This document shows positions 45,748 through 56,867 of a stretch of 64,000 nucleotides of DNA, one piece after another (the first letter of the stretch is position 1; every line of letters begins with the position of its first letter). The stretch lies in NCBI GenBank assembly GCA_036927565.1, contig JAYESD010000001.1, positions 275,849,560 through 275,913,559 of the forward strand, given 5' to 3'. Below the pieces are notes generated by a model. The model was given only the letters and a program-made list of their open reading frames with translations, did not search any database and was not told the DNA's origin. A program made the translations under genes and the position numbers. This DNA comes from Tuctoria greenei (lineage: Eukaryota > Streptophyta > Magnoliopsida > Poales > Poaceae).

Positions 45748-48700
45748 TGTCACACCTGGCAATAAGAAGATAACCAGATGCTTTCCACATGTATGCCAGG
45801 ATCTGTTGAACTCATACATGTGTAGACAAAAGTAAAATACCATTAAATATTGTCATGTTCGAGTACATCAAAATATTACATAAATGATCATCGAGGTCTA
45901 AAGAAGAGTACATAAGCAGTGGAAAACAAATAAAAGGGATCCAAGCACAGACATTGCATGGGGGATACGCCAACCTAGAAAATCTCATCGGGATCTCTGT
46001 AGAAGTTCTGGTTCTCCACTTCTTCGTCCTCATAGACTGGTGGAAAAATATGCAACTAACAAGTTTGAGTACCAACGGTACTCGCAAGTGAGGAAGTTTA
46101 TGACATGCGATTCATAACAACGAAGGCAAACAGTAGTAAAAGCACTATAGCAGTTACAACCTACTCTTAATGTTGTTCAGCACCTACATCTAGGTGAATC
46201 CCAACCATAAATCCCAAAGTGATCCAGTAATGCCCAAACCAAACCATCAATACATTAAACCATGTGTGCTAATTATAAACTTGGTCCCAAGCCGCTCGTG
46301 TCCGTGAGCACGGCTGTCTAGACAGTTTGACAAAACTCTGCAGAGTGTGTATCATTTACCCACGGTTCTTGATTTCATCCCCTGTTGCCAGGTGGACTAG
46401 ATAAACCTCCCTGTCGCCCGTGGTAGCTAACCACATTACACACTTCTGAAGGTGTGTGGCCAGGAGATCACTACGAGGTCTTTTCGATGGTTCTACCAAC
46501 TTGCAATTGATACTCTAAGGTTTCACTGCTCCGGCACCTAGAGTCTATTTTCCCTCTGCCAGAAGAAGCCCCCTCTTGAGCTATGCGGATCCCAAGACAG
46601 TAATCTGAACTAATTCCCCGCTCGTTCGATTACCAACGCTACATCGGGAGAGACCAAATTACTAAACCAAGTTGTCCCATATACAACCCTGTGGTGATAC
46701 TGTAAGGCTTAGCAACTTCCTCCATAAATCGGCCCTTAGAATCTGATAGGTGTCAAGCCCCCAAACCACGGTCTTGTGCACGCATGCACCATACCAATCA
46801 ACACCCCCTATCAGATTCCTATCAACAAATTTTCATTATTGCGACCAATTAATGAATCACATAAAATCAAATATAACATGTAAATAAGTTGTTCATATTT
46901 AGTTAAGCATGGCTAAGCGTGAACTAGTTAATAATAAACCACCCAAACCATAGCGACGAGGAATACTGTGGAATATCTAGGGAGAACATAGCATAGGATT
47001 CATCTTTTAATTTAGCATGCATCTAACTAAAACTTAACAAAAAGGGTGCAAGATGGTCAAGGAACTTGCCTCCGTGGAAGTGTCGATTACCGACGGGAAA
47101 CTGGTGCTCTTGCAGGTCAAAAGTCGCTTCTGGCCCCGACTCTAGATACGATGATGCACATAAAATGATAATATACAATAAGCACAATCACAAAATGCAT
47201 ACATTACATAAAATCCTACGCATTTATGATTTTTATGGTTAGTTTAGATCATAGACATAAATTATGCATTATTTGAAAATTTAGAGTTTAATGAGATAAT
47301 TTGATTAAAACATATTTTTAGCAATTTTATACAAATTTTTATATTTAGTTGAAACCTATTATTATTTTCTAGAAAGTTTTCTTCTTCAAAAATATGCTTA
47401 AAATAGATTCTCAACACAAAATATGCATTTTACAATTTTCACACTATTTTTAATATTTATTTCTATGTGTAAATTTATTTCTAGGGATTAAATAAACTTC
47501 TAAAGCATAAATCAGCAATTTAATTAATTTATTAAAAGTAACACAAAACTGAATTTTAATTAAAAATATTTATAGTGTTGTTTTTCTAGTATTTTATAGA
47601 AATTAGGGACTTTTATTTAATTTATGATATTTTAGGGGTTTTTCTGAAAAATTAGATTTAGTCTAGAGGATAAAAATAATTTTTATAAAGTCCAAGGGTT
47701 ATTTTATAATTTTCTAGTATTTAATTTACTATTTTCGAATATTCTAGGGGTTTTATAATAATTGTTACTTCATTATACAGTTATTACACAATTTATAGAA
47801 AGCTGAGGGTTAATTTTATAAAATTTTGGACCAAACTCTAAATAGTTTAAAATGTTCAGGGGGTTATCTGTGAATATGCCAACGGTTATACCTATTCAAA
47901 TATGGGTCGTTGGATTTAAAGACGATGGCTCGGATTTAATGTAACGAAGGGGTATCCTACAATCTAATCTGAGTCGTAGGAAAGAAATGGAGGGCTAGGA
48001 AGTGGCCACGTCGCCCGACCAGCATAGGCGGCGGCGCACGGCGGCCCGCGGTAGCGCCCGACGCCGATCTCACCAGCGAGGGCGAAATCAGCCCTAGAAT
48101 GATTAAAACTCGACGATTTTGATCACATTCGGGGCGGAGAGGATGAAGAGCTTACCGAGAGGATTCGTGGGGGCCGAAATGGGGTGGACGGGCGTCGGCA
48201 ATGGTGGAGAGTGGTGAAGTGCTGCAGCGCCTGTCGATTCCGGTGGTGCGACCTCCAAACCTTCCAATCAACTTGCCCAACGGCTCCCTAGAGACACGGC
48301 TCATGAGTGGGGCAAAGAAACACGGTGAAACAACGGTCGAATCGACGAGAACGACAGCGCCATACTAAGCTCAATGGCGACTAGGGTTTCGCGTCGGGTA
48401 GGAAGAGAAGAGGGGCTCGCGGCGGAGTATTTGTACGGGATGATGATGGAAACGGATGAGAGCTTGATTTGGGTCAATAAAAGGTGAAGGGAAGTGGAAG
48501 AAACGACCGCCATTATGGCCGACGAGCGGGTGGTGCGCGACGCTTGGCATGGGTGGGCGACGCTTCGATGGAGAAGAAACTCCTGACGAGTGGGCCCCAC
48601 ATGGCAGTGAAACAGGGAGGGGAAAGGAGGGGGCGCGGTGTGGGCTGGCTGAGGTAGTTGGGTCGACTGAGTTTGGGTCCAAGTAAGTTTGTCCTTTTTC

Positions 48701-48935
48701 TTTTCTTTTTCTCTTTTTGTCATTCTTCTATTTTTATTTCATTTTAATTTCTGATTTCAAAAAAAAAATTATCTAGCACTTTTTGAAATGAAAATTCTCA
48801 CACATGTTCAAATCACATGATGCACTTGCCTTAAGTAAATTTTTATTTCTTTTATTTTATTTTATTTTAATTCAGAAAATGTCATTGGTCAAATATTAAA
48901 GTTTTTTTTCCTTGGTAGAAAATGTGGGTGTTATA
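45748..48935 (-). repeat. 5' LTR of element A
   Basis: This is a 3188 bp LTR. On the minus strand it starts TATAACACCC at 48935 and ends GTGTGACA at 45748. It matches 40050-43142 plus 15548-15635 nearly base for base, with scattered substitutions and small indels. The AT-rich stretch 47160-47960 and the GC-rich stretch near 48010-48250 recur in both copies. No gene is supported within it. Confidence 0.9.
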
Positions 48936-50944
48936 CCGACGCGACAAATTAAATACTGGAAAATTATAAAATGACCCCTAGAATTTATAAAAATGATTTT
49001 TAGCCTCTAGATTAATTCTGTTTTTGTAGATTAGCCCCTGGAAATATCAGAAATTAAATAAAAGACCATAATTTCCATAAAATACTATAAAACAGCTCTG
49101 TAAATAATTTTAATTAAAATTCAGTTCTATATTATTTTTAATAATTTAATTAAATTGCTGATTTATATATAAAATGCTTTATAAGTGTATTTCATCCATA
49201 GAAATTAATTTACACCTAGAAATAAATATTAAAAATGGTGTAAAAATTGTAAAAGGCATCTTTTATGTTGAAAATTTATTTTAAGCATATTTTTGAAGAA
49301 TAAAACTTTCTGTAAAATAATAATATGTTTCAAATAAATATAAATTTTTTATAAAAGTTGCTAAAAATATGTTTTATTCTAATTATATCATTTAACTCCA
49401 AATTCTCGATAATACATAATTTATGTCTATGAACTAAATTATCCATAAATCATATACGCGTAGGATTTTATGTTTATTTAATTGCAATGTATGCATTTTG
49501 TGATTGTTCTTATTGTATGTTATCATTTTTTGTGCAACATCGTATCTTGAGTCGGGGCCAGAATCGACTTTCAATCTCCAAGAGCATCAGTTTCCATCAA
49601 CCACCAAGCTTACTTTGGAGGCAAGTTCCTTGATCATCTTGCACCCTTTTTGTTAAGTTTTCGTTATATGCATACTAAATTAAAAGATGAATCTTATGTT
49701 ATGTTTTACCTAGATTTTTTATTGTATTCCTTGTCGCCATGGTTTGGGTGGATTATTAATTAACTAGTTCACGCTTAGCCATGCTTAATTGAATATGAAT
49801 CAATTTGTCTACATGGTATACTTGATCTACTATGAAACATGAGTTGTTGGCTATAATTGAAACAGTTGATAGGAATCTTATAAGAGATGTAGATTGTTAT
49901 GGTGCATGTGTGCACAAGGCATTGGTTTAGAGTTTGACACCTATCTGATTTTAAGGATCGGGTTATGGAGGAAGTTGCTAAGCCATACAGTATCGCCACA
50001 AGGTTGTATATGGGACAACTTGGTTTAGTAGTTTGGTCTCTTCCGGTGTAGCGTTGGTAATCGAATGAGCGGGGAATTAGTTCAGATTACTGCCTTGGGA
50101 TCCGCATGGCTCAAGAGGGGGCTTCTCCTGGCGAAGGGAAAATAGACTTCATGTGTCAGAGCGATGAAATCTCAGAGTACCAACTGTAAGTCAGAAGAAC
50201 CATCGGAAAGACCTCGTAGTGATCTCCTGGCCGCACACCTACAGAAGTGTGTATAGTGGTTGGCCACCGCTGGCAACAGAGAGGTTTATTTTAGTCCACT
50301 TGACAACAGGGGATGAAATCACGAACTGTGGGTAAAGGATACACACTCTGCAGAGTTTTGTCAAACTGTCTAGATAGTCGTGCTCATGGACACGAGTGGC
50401 TTGGAATCGAATTCATGATTAGCACATGGTTAAAAGGTTGGAGGAATGGTTTGGGAATTATTGACCACTTTTGGGATTATGGGTGGAATTCACCTAGAGA
50501 TAGGTGCCTAATAACAGTAAGAATAGGTTGTAATTGTTATAGTGCTTTACCACTGTTTGCCTTCCTTGTGTTGTAACCCTCATGTCATAAACTTCCCCAC
50601 TTATTGAGTATTGTTGGTACTCTTACTTCTTGCTTATCTTTCCACGGTCTACAATGGTGAAGAAGTGGTTAACGGAGATTTCTACGCTGATCTGGATGAG
50701 ACTTTCTAGGCTGGCGAAACCCCCGGGCAACGCCTGTGCTTTGGAGCCCCATTTATCTACTATTTTCCGCTGCTTTGTAATTTTGCTTTTAGACATGGAT
50801 GGTCATCTATGTAATAATTTATGTACTCGAACATGGTTCAATTCAATGATATTTCACTTTTGTCTACATATGTATGAATTCAACTGATTCTGGCATACAT
50901 GTGGAAAACATCTGGTCAGCTTCTTAACCAGGTGTGACAATACG

Positions 50945-52749
50945 GCAATTGACAAAGCTGGTTTTAGTTTTTAGTAAACGAACAGCTGAGAACATTAATC
51001 TTGCACATGGCAGAACACACTGGGTAGGGGTGGGCGTTCGGAGTTACCTGAAATTTCGGTTCGGATAATTCGGATTTTTAGAAATTCGGGATTTAAGATT
51101 TGGTACCCGAATTTGTGTCCAAATATTTTAGTACCCGGTAATTCGGGTTTGGGATTATCCAAATTACCCGAAACTTTAAATACAACATCCAAAATGCAAA
51201 AATAATATCTAAAACAATCATATTACAACAATACAATATTCTAAGCAAATATAATTCCGAATAGAGCACGAACAAACAAACATTCAGTAGTTCACGACCA
51301 GGAAAGTACACTCAATAGCTCATCCAAAGGCGCCTCTTCTCTATAAAATGTCACCTGCGGCAGTAATAACAGTGTCATGTGTGGACATCTATCCACTCGT
51401 GGAAATTTGGTTTCGTCATCTAATAAAAATATAGCATGGAGTAATGAGTAGTTAAATTAAGCAATGAGAACAAAAATTCTTATTGGATATTCTGGGTACT
51501 GGGTCCCATTACTCAAAATACACGAAATTAATTCGGGTTTTGGAATAGTTTACCCGAAAATTGCATTTGGTTTTCGGGTTATTCAGATTCGGGATTTTTC
51601 GCGTTCGGTATTCAGGTTCGGTTTTTTTTCTCACCCACTGAGCAACTAAAATCCCTGTTCTGCCGACATCCGAAACGAAACAACCACGCGCATTTAGCTG
51701 CCGGATCTCATCATCCGGACTGGCCTATAGGCTTTAGCCCCGTCAGACGAACCGAGGAGTTCCCTCCGTTCTCTCCTCCACTGACCTCGACAACGCTGTC
51801 TGTCATTATCAGTTGGATGCTTCGAGTTCTGAACTCGCGGATCTTAGTACTGACATGCTCGTCAGAAAGGTGGTTAAGTTAGTTACCGCGATCTGGAGAC
51901 GAAATTACCACGTCAGTACGTCCACGCGAAAGACACGGCTTTCTTCCTCCCATTAGGTCCTCCCATGCGTCCTCCCGTTGACGTGTCAAAATATTATTGG
52001 TTCTCCATTAATACTCAGTTTAACTACCATATTTTCACAACAAATAAGATAATGACACATCAGGACACATGGGAGGACAAACAGCAGGGCGCGTCAGGAA
52101 CCAGAGTCGAAAATCAATGCGAAGAGGCGAAATCGTCGAGCGCCATTAACCTCCGCGACCTCGCTTTGCCGTCACAGGAAGAACCAGGTCGCATTAACTG
52201 TCGTCCCGCGATGCCGACCACGAGGAACGCGCGTGACCTCTCATCTGTCTCCACCAAATTCAGAAACGAAAGAAACGAAAAAGGTGGCGCCTTTGGCTCG
52301 TGCGTGCTACGTCGAGGTCAGGCGTCCGTGGCGAAAAGGAGACCGACGGCGAGGTGACGGATTCAGCGGAGAAGGCTTCCAGTTTTGCGTTCAACAATGG
52401 ATGCCGAGAAGGGTAGAGGCCTAGAGCTACGAGAAGCCCGAGAATACAGAGTGGCAGGACCCAAGAAGAAGAAGTCAAAGCAATGGGAGGAAGACAAAGA
52501 ACTAGATGTAGCATTATACACTAGCAGTATATCTGTTATTGTTATGCAGGCAAAGCCATCGATCGATCCTCCATTGTAAGTCCTTTCCAGGTCGATCGAA
52601 GGCGAGTACCGGCCGGAAAGCAGGTACAAGAGAGGCCACGTGCGGTGCTTGCATGCGCTGCGCTCGATCACGCGAGGGCTCGGCCGTCGATCCGAGGTCC
52701 AAGAAAGCAAGAACTGATCGCGCCGCGCCGGATGTCGCCGTCGCGCACC
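50945..52749. other. Spacer between the transposon nest and the CLE gene
   Basis: Apart from a possible hAT-like element (51021-51640) I see no gene. Frames at 51965-52357 and 52385-52710 have no domain and lie on both strands. The part next to 52750 should be the CLE 3' UTR. Confidence 0.4.
51021..51640. repeat. Possible hAT-like non-autonomous element
   Basis: The left end TAGGGGTGGGCG and the right end TTTTTTTTCTCACCCA resemble the CAGGGGTGGGC ends of plant hAT elements. The interior repeats ACCCGAA and TTCGGGT motifs many times on both strands, as hAT subterminal regions do. A candidate 8 bp duplication (ACACTGGG / CCACTGAG) has two mismatches, so the call is weak. Confidence 0.35.
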
Positions 52750-53124
52750 TCAATTGTGCAGCGGGTTCGGACCCGTCGGCACGAGGCGCTTGGCGACGCC
52801 GTAGCGCCCGTCGATCTCCTCCTTGCCGCCGCGGCCCGGCGGCGGCAACGGCACCGGGGGCCGGTGGTGATGGTGGTGGTGACGCCCGCCCATGTGGCGG
52901 CGCCTGAGGTGCAGGCCGTGGCACAAGGAGAGAGGCGGCACGCCCGCAAGGTGCGAGCTGCGGGGGTCGCACATGCGGGCGAGGAGCGCGTCGGTGGTGG
53001 ACTGCTCCGGCGGCGTCGGTGGCCGGCCGCCCTTGCTCGTCGTGGGCGGCAGAGCGGCGGCGGAGAGGACGAGCAGGAACATCAAGAAGAGGAGGCGAAG
53101 ACTCCTGCACCATGACGGCCTCAT
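52750..53124 (-). CDS. CLE: CLE (CLAVATA3/ESR-related) signalling peptide precursor
   Basis: Single-exon frame of 124 residues. An N-terminal signal peptide (LRLLFLMFLLVLSAAAL, about residues 9-25) is followed by a variable Pro/Arg/Gly-rich region with six histidines in a row. The last 12 residues, 113-124, are the CLE motif RLVPTGPNPLHN, preceded by Ala-Lys and directly followed by the stop. This differs by one residue from the Arabidopsis CLE9/10 peptide (S to T). CLE precursors are secreted, cut to a 12-13 residue peptide, usually with hydroxyproline at motif positions 4 and 7, and bind leucine-rich-repeat receptor kinases. The start at 53124 fits the signal peptide; the frame stays open upstream to 53421. 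The gene looks intact and stands alone among transposons. Confidence 0.93.
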   Translation of the reverse strand: MRPSWCRSLRLLFLMFLLVLSAAALPPTTSKGGRPPTPPEQSTTDALLARMCDPRSSHLAGVPPLSLCHGLHLRRRHMGGRHHHHHHRPPVPLPPPGRGGKEEIDGRYGVAKRLVPTGPNPLHN

Positions 53125-53445
53125 GGCTGCGGCCGTGCGCGCCTGATCGGTGGCGCTCCTGCTTCTTGCTCTGGTTCTTAGGAGGGACGAGCAGAGCAGG
53201 GTTCTCGGAGTTTCTTGCTCTGGTCCTTGGATGGGGAAAGAGAACGGGAACGGAGGCGGGACGAGTGAGAGGTAGTACGTGAGAAAATAGAAGGGCGGTG
53301 GGCTTTTAAAGCTGCGGCACGAGGCGAATGAGAGGCTGGAGAAAAATAAGGAATTGGAAAACAGAAGACGGCAAAAATAATTGGATTTCACTGAGGAGGA
53401 TATCATCCGATTTCTAAACATTGGATCTAATATATCTGTTATATA
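53125..53445 (-). promoter_or_regulatory. CLE upstream region
   Basis: The likely promoter and leader. TTTAAAAGCC on the minus strand near 53310-53302 is the best TATA-like sequence, which would give a leader of about 150 bp. It has no other gene. A MITE lies just beyond. Confidence 0.35.
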
Positions 53446-53516
53446 TACTTCTGCCGTTCCGAAAATTTTGTTCCTTTGTAGTTCTTAGACCGACAATTTT
53501 TGGGACGGAAGTAGTA
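53446..53516. repeat. 71 bp Stowaway-type MITE upstream of CLE
   Basis: Starts TACTTCTGCCGTTCCGAAAA and ends in an inverted match, TTTTTGGGACGGAAGTAGTA. TA flanks both ends. This is a very short foldback about 320 bp upstream of the CLE start codon. Confidence 0.7.
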
Positions 53517-53529
53517 TTAGATAGACTAG

Positions 53530-56225
53530 ATAAACTATTTTTCCCTCCCCTTTTCTTCTCTCCCCCCCCAACCCCGCTGCGGCCCAAGGCCAGCCGCGCC
53601 CTCCCTCTCTTTCCTTCTCCTCTTTCTCTGCGCGTGGACCCCACTCGTCAGGCCGTCTCCTTCCTTCTACTGTGCACGATAGGGCTCCCGTGAATCTCGT
53701 CGTGATTCAAATGTCCGGGAAGAAATCACCGCTTTTATGGCCCCGATCACCTTCATTCGCTCGAGGATTACCTTCCATCCTTCGTCGCCTCTGCTCCCTC
53801 TATAAAATCCGACCGGCGCCCTCATTTTCCTCTCCCCGAGCTCAAACCCCAGCCGCCGTCGGTGCAAGGTTTGTCGTCGCCGTTCCCGTCGCTCTAGCCG
53901 ACGTTTCTCCGTGAATCCTTGCCTAACTTATTCGCCATGTCCTTAGGAACCCGCCAAACATCTTCATTTGGGGATTTCGCTGCCGCTTCGTCAATTTCGC
54001 TCCACCGAAGATCGCCGCCGTTCGACGTCGCCGACACACCTCCACCCCGATCCGAGCTCCGCGACCCCTCTCGGTGAGCTTGCCTCACCCCTCTCTCTCT
54101 TTTACGCTGTGGTATAGTAGCATTGGCGTCGTATTGGTCATTTTGGCCATCGCCGGCGAGGCGCGCTGCCCTGGCCACCAAGCGCCGTTGCACTCCTGGA
54201 CGCGCGCTGCCTCTAGCGCCGCCTGGGCGATGTGGCCCAATCTCGGCCGTCGATCTGAGGCCGACGGTCGAGATTATATCGTGGCGTACCCCTTCATTAT
54301 TTGAAATCTGATCTGCACGCTTGAGATCCAAAGGCTGGCATTAATCACCATTACCCCTTTGTCTGTTTTGCATTTAACCCCCCGCACTTTATTAAATAAT
54401 TACATATAGGCCCTGAATTTTATGCAAAGACCCCACAACTTTAACATAATTTGTCAGCACTGTTAAAATGGTTAAATATTGCATTTTAGCCCCTGTTTTC
54501 ACCAGAATCTGTACTTTTAGCCTCTGTAAATTTATTATACAGTCCCTGAACTATGTTATAAATATTTTTAGGCCCCTGCATTGGTCTGTTTTACATAAAA
54601 GCCCATGTTTTAATAGTTAATTATATAAAATCACATGATAACTTTCCCTTTTTGCACAAATCACTTAAGATATAAGGTTATTAGCATCTTCTAATATGAT
54701 TAGGATAAAATAATGTATTTAATTTGCTGATAGTGCTGACTTTTTAATAAACACATATGGACACTAACATTCAAACTCAACCCACATCACTAAATAAACT
54801 ACAACGAGGGAAATAATGCTAGTGACGTAAATATGTAGGTTTTCTTTTGTGATTACTCATTTGTGATCTGCCTATGTTTTGTTGCATTCTTATTGTGTGT
54901 TGCTATTTTCCGTTTCGCGTGCGATGATGTCTTAAGAGTCGATTCCCGAGCCGGCCTACAACCTTCAGGACTACCACTTCAACAACCCACACTTCCAGAG
55001 AGGCAAGTGTTATTGACCATTTTACACATGTTTTACTAAGTTTTAGTTAGTTGTATGCTTAATAATTTGAATCATATTTATTATATCCTTCTATATAATT
55101 CCTTGTCACCGGGTTGGATTGGGAGTATTTCATTATTACTGTTACGCTTAGCCATGCTTAGCATTGGGAGGGAAATTCTCTATATACATGTTATATTATT
55201 AATTGTTATGATCATTTATTATGATATGTGAAATGAATTGTAGTGAATAGAAATCTGGCGGGTTGGTTTGTATGGTATGGTGCAATATGCACGAGACCCG
55301 GGTTTTGGGGTATGAACCTTGTCGGATTTTAAGGACCGGTTTATGGAGAAAGTCACCTAGCTATTTAGTAGAGCCACAAGACTGAGTATAGGGCAGCTTA
55401 ATCAATTAATTAGGTTCCTCCCGGCTTAGTGCTAGTGTTTGGATAGTGCGGGAAATGGGATCAGAGTAATTGCCCTTGGATCCGCAAGGCTCAAGAGAGA
55501 GCTTCTGTTAGCGGAGAGGTACTTCAGTAGATGCCTCAGCGGTGAAACCTCAGTGGGCTAGTGTTTGTCGGGAGTACCTTTGTAAAGATCTCGTAGTGAT
55601 CTCCTGACCACATACCTATAGAAGTGTGAAATGTGGTTGATCACCACTGACAACAGAGAGGTTTACTTAGTCCATCTAGCAATAGAGGATGAAATCACGA
55701 CTTGTGGGTAAAGGGTAGACACTCTGCAGAGTTTAGAACTGTCATGACAGTCGTGCTCACGGACAAGAGCGACTTGGTGTCCAATTCATAATTAGTCAAT
55801 GGATGGGAATGGTAGATTTGGTTGGTTGGGATTTGGTTTACAAATGGGTTATGGTTGGGATGATTCACTTAGTAGTAAGTGCTAATGAAAGCTAAGGATA
55901 GGATATAATGTTGTAGTGCTTAACCCGAATTTGGCCTTCCTTCTAAAAAAGCTTGCATGTCATCTATTTCCCCACTTGTTGAGTATTGTTGGTACTCAAA
56001 CTTGCTTGTTTCTTATGTTTCCTTAGTCTACAATGGAGAAGAAGGGGAGAATGAAGACTTCTACACTGATCCGAACAAGGCATTCTAGGCTGGCACAACC
56101 TCCAAGCAACGCCTGTGCATGAAGCCACACTAGTTTACTTTTCCACTTTTTTGCTTGTAATCTTATTTTAGACCTACAGATCACTTATTGTAAGACATTT
56201 ATGTATTCGAACATGGCTTGTAATA
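53530..56225 (+). repeat. 5'-truncated LTR of the same family as element A
   Basis: It follows the solo LTR at 14647 in order: a pyrimidine-rich stretch, CTATAAAATCCG near 53811, the CATCGCCGGCGAGGCGCGC segment (54148 and 15485), an AT-rich stretch, then the tract with GATCTCGTAGTGATCTCCTG (55587, compare 50214). The TGTAACACCC start is missing, and the end after 'GAACATGGCTTG' is cut by element D at 56226. The rest may lie beyond the window. The small frames in it, such as 53894-54331, are not supported as genes. Confidence 0.7.
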
Positions 56226-56867
56226 TGATAGGATCTTGGTTCCCAATCTTTCGATGAGAATATAAGGGTTCAATTTGTGGAGGAGAAGATGTTGGCGATC
56301 CGACTACACCGTCCCCAGGATGATGCGCCTTAGCGATTGGTACACCGACTCCGAAGTTGTATTGTTCTTGCTGGCACACAATCAACCTAACCACGAGGGC
56401 CATTGTTCCTGCAAGCAATTGAAGAACACACAAGAACAAGAAGAACAAGCACTAATCTATTGAAACAATCAAAAAGTAGGGTTCCGAATACAAGTAGATG
56501 GGCGATCTAGTCGACACGCGCGTGTACAAGGAAGCAGCAAAAGCTAACTTTCGAATAAACAAAACCCACCATCTAATGAGGGTGGCGGCTACTGTTTAAT
56601 ACCTCCCTAGGGTCATGAGAAACCCTAATCACGAGTCCCTAATGGGCTCTTAACGATACATGGGTCATGGGCCCAACTTTGGTGACGTAGCACCATGGAC
56701 AGAAAAGGTATCCGAATTAAAATAATGATTGCGGCCGACTCCAAATAGATATGGATATGAGGTCAGATCCGTTTGAAAGTAGACTTGGTAACCTTTCAAG
56801 GAAGTACTTGAACTCCCGGATTGGAGTCCGTATGAAGTCGTGGTGGCCGTCACAAGTTGGTGATGTT

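Larger units (their letters stand above)
15548..48935 (-). mobile_element. Element A: gag-only LTR retrotransposon (minus strand), interrupted by element B
   Basis: A is bounded by the 5 bp duplication CCGAC at 15543-15547 and 48936-48940. Its own sequence is 15548-15635 plus 40050-48935; the rest is element B and its AATAC duplication. The 5' LTR is 45748-48935 and the 3' LTR is 15548-15635 joined to 40050-43142. The internal region (43143-45747) is only 2.6 kb. It holds a primer-binding site, an ORF of unknown role and gag, then a purine tract (AAGGGGGATAGAAT) next to the 3' LTR. No protease, RT, RNase H or integrase is present, so it is non-autonomous and would need enzymes from a related element. 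Confidence 0.85.
14647..50939 (+). repeat. Solo LTR of a Ty3/Gypsy-type family, split by element A
   Basis: The two pieces, 14647-15547 and 48941-50939, together form one LTR of about 2.9 kb that starts TGTAACACCC and ends CAGGTGTGACA. Flanking 5 bp are TTACG on the left (14642-14646) and ATACG on the right (50940-50944), a target-site duplication with one mismatch. Everything from 15548 to 48940 is element A plus its CCGAC duplication. The right piece matches the reverse complement of A's own LTRs, so solo LTR and A belong to one family in opposite orientations. TGTAACACCC ends with long LTRs are typical of grass RIRE3/RIRE8-like elements (from memory, not searched). No internal region remains, as expected after LTR-LTR recombination. 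Confidence 0.85.

Noticed and set aside
52514..53113. 199-codon frame overlapping CLE, and the plus-strand frames opposite
   Set aside because: Alternative frames of the CLE gene; only the frame with signal peptide and terminal CLE motif makes sense.
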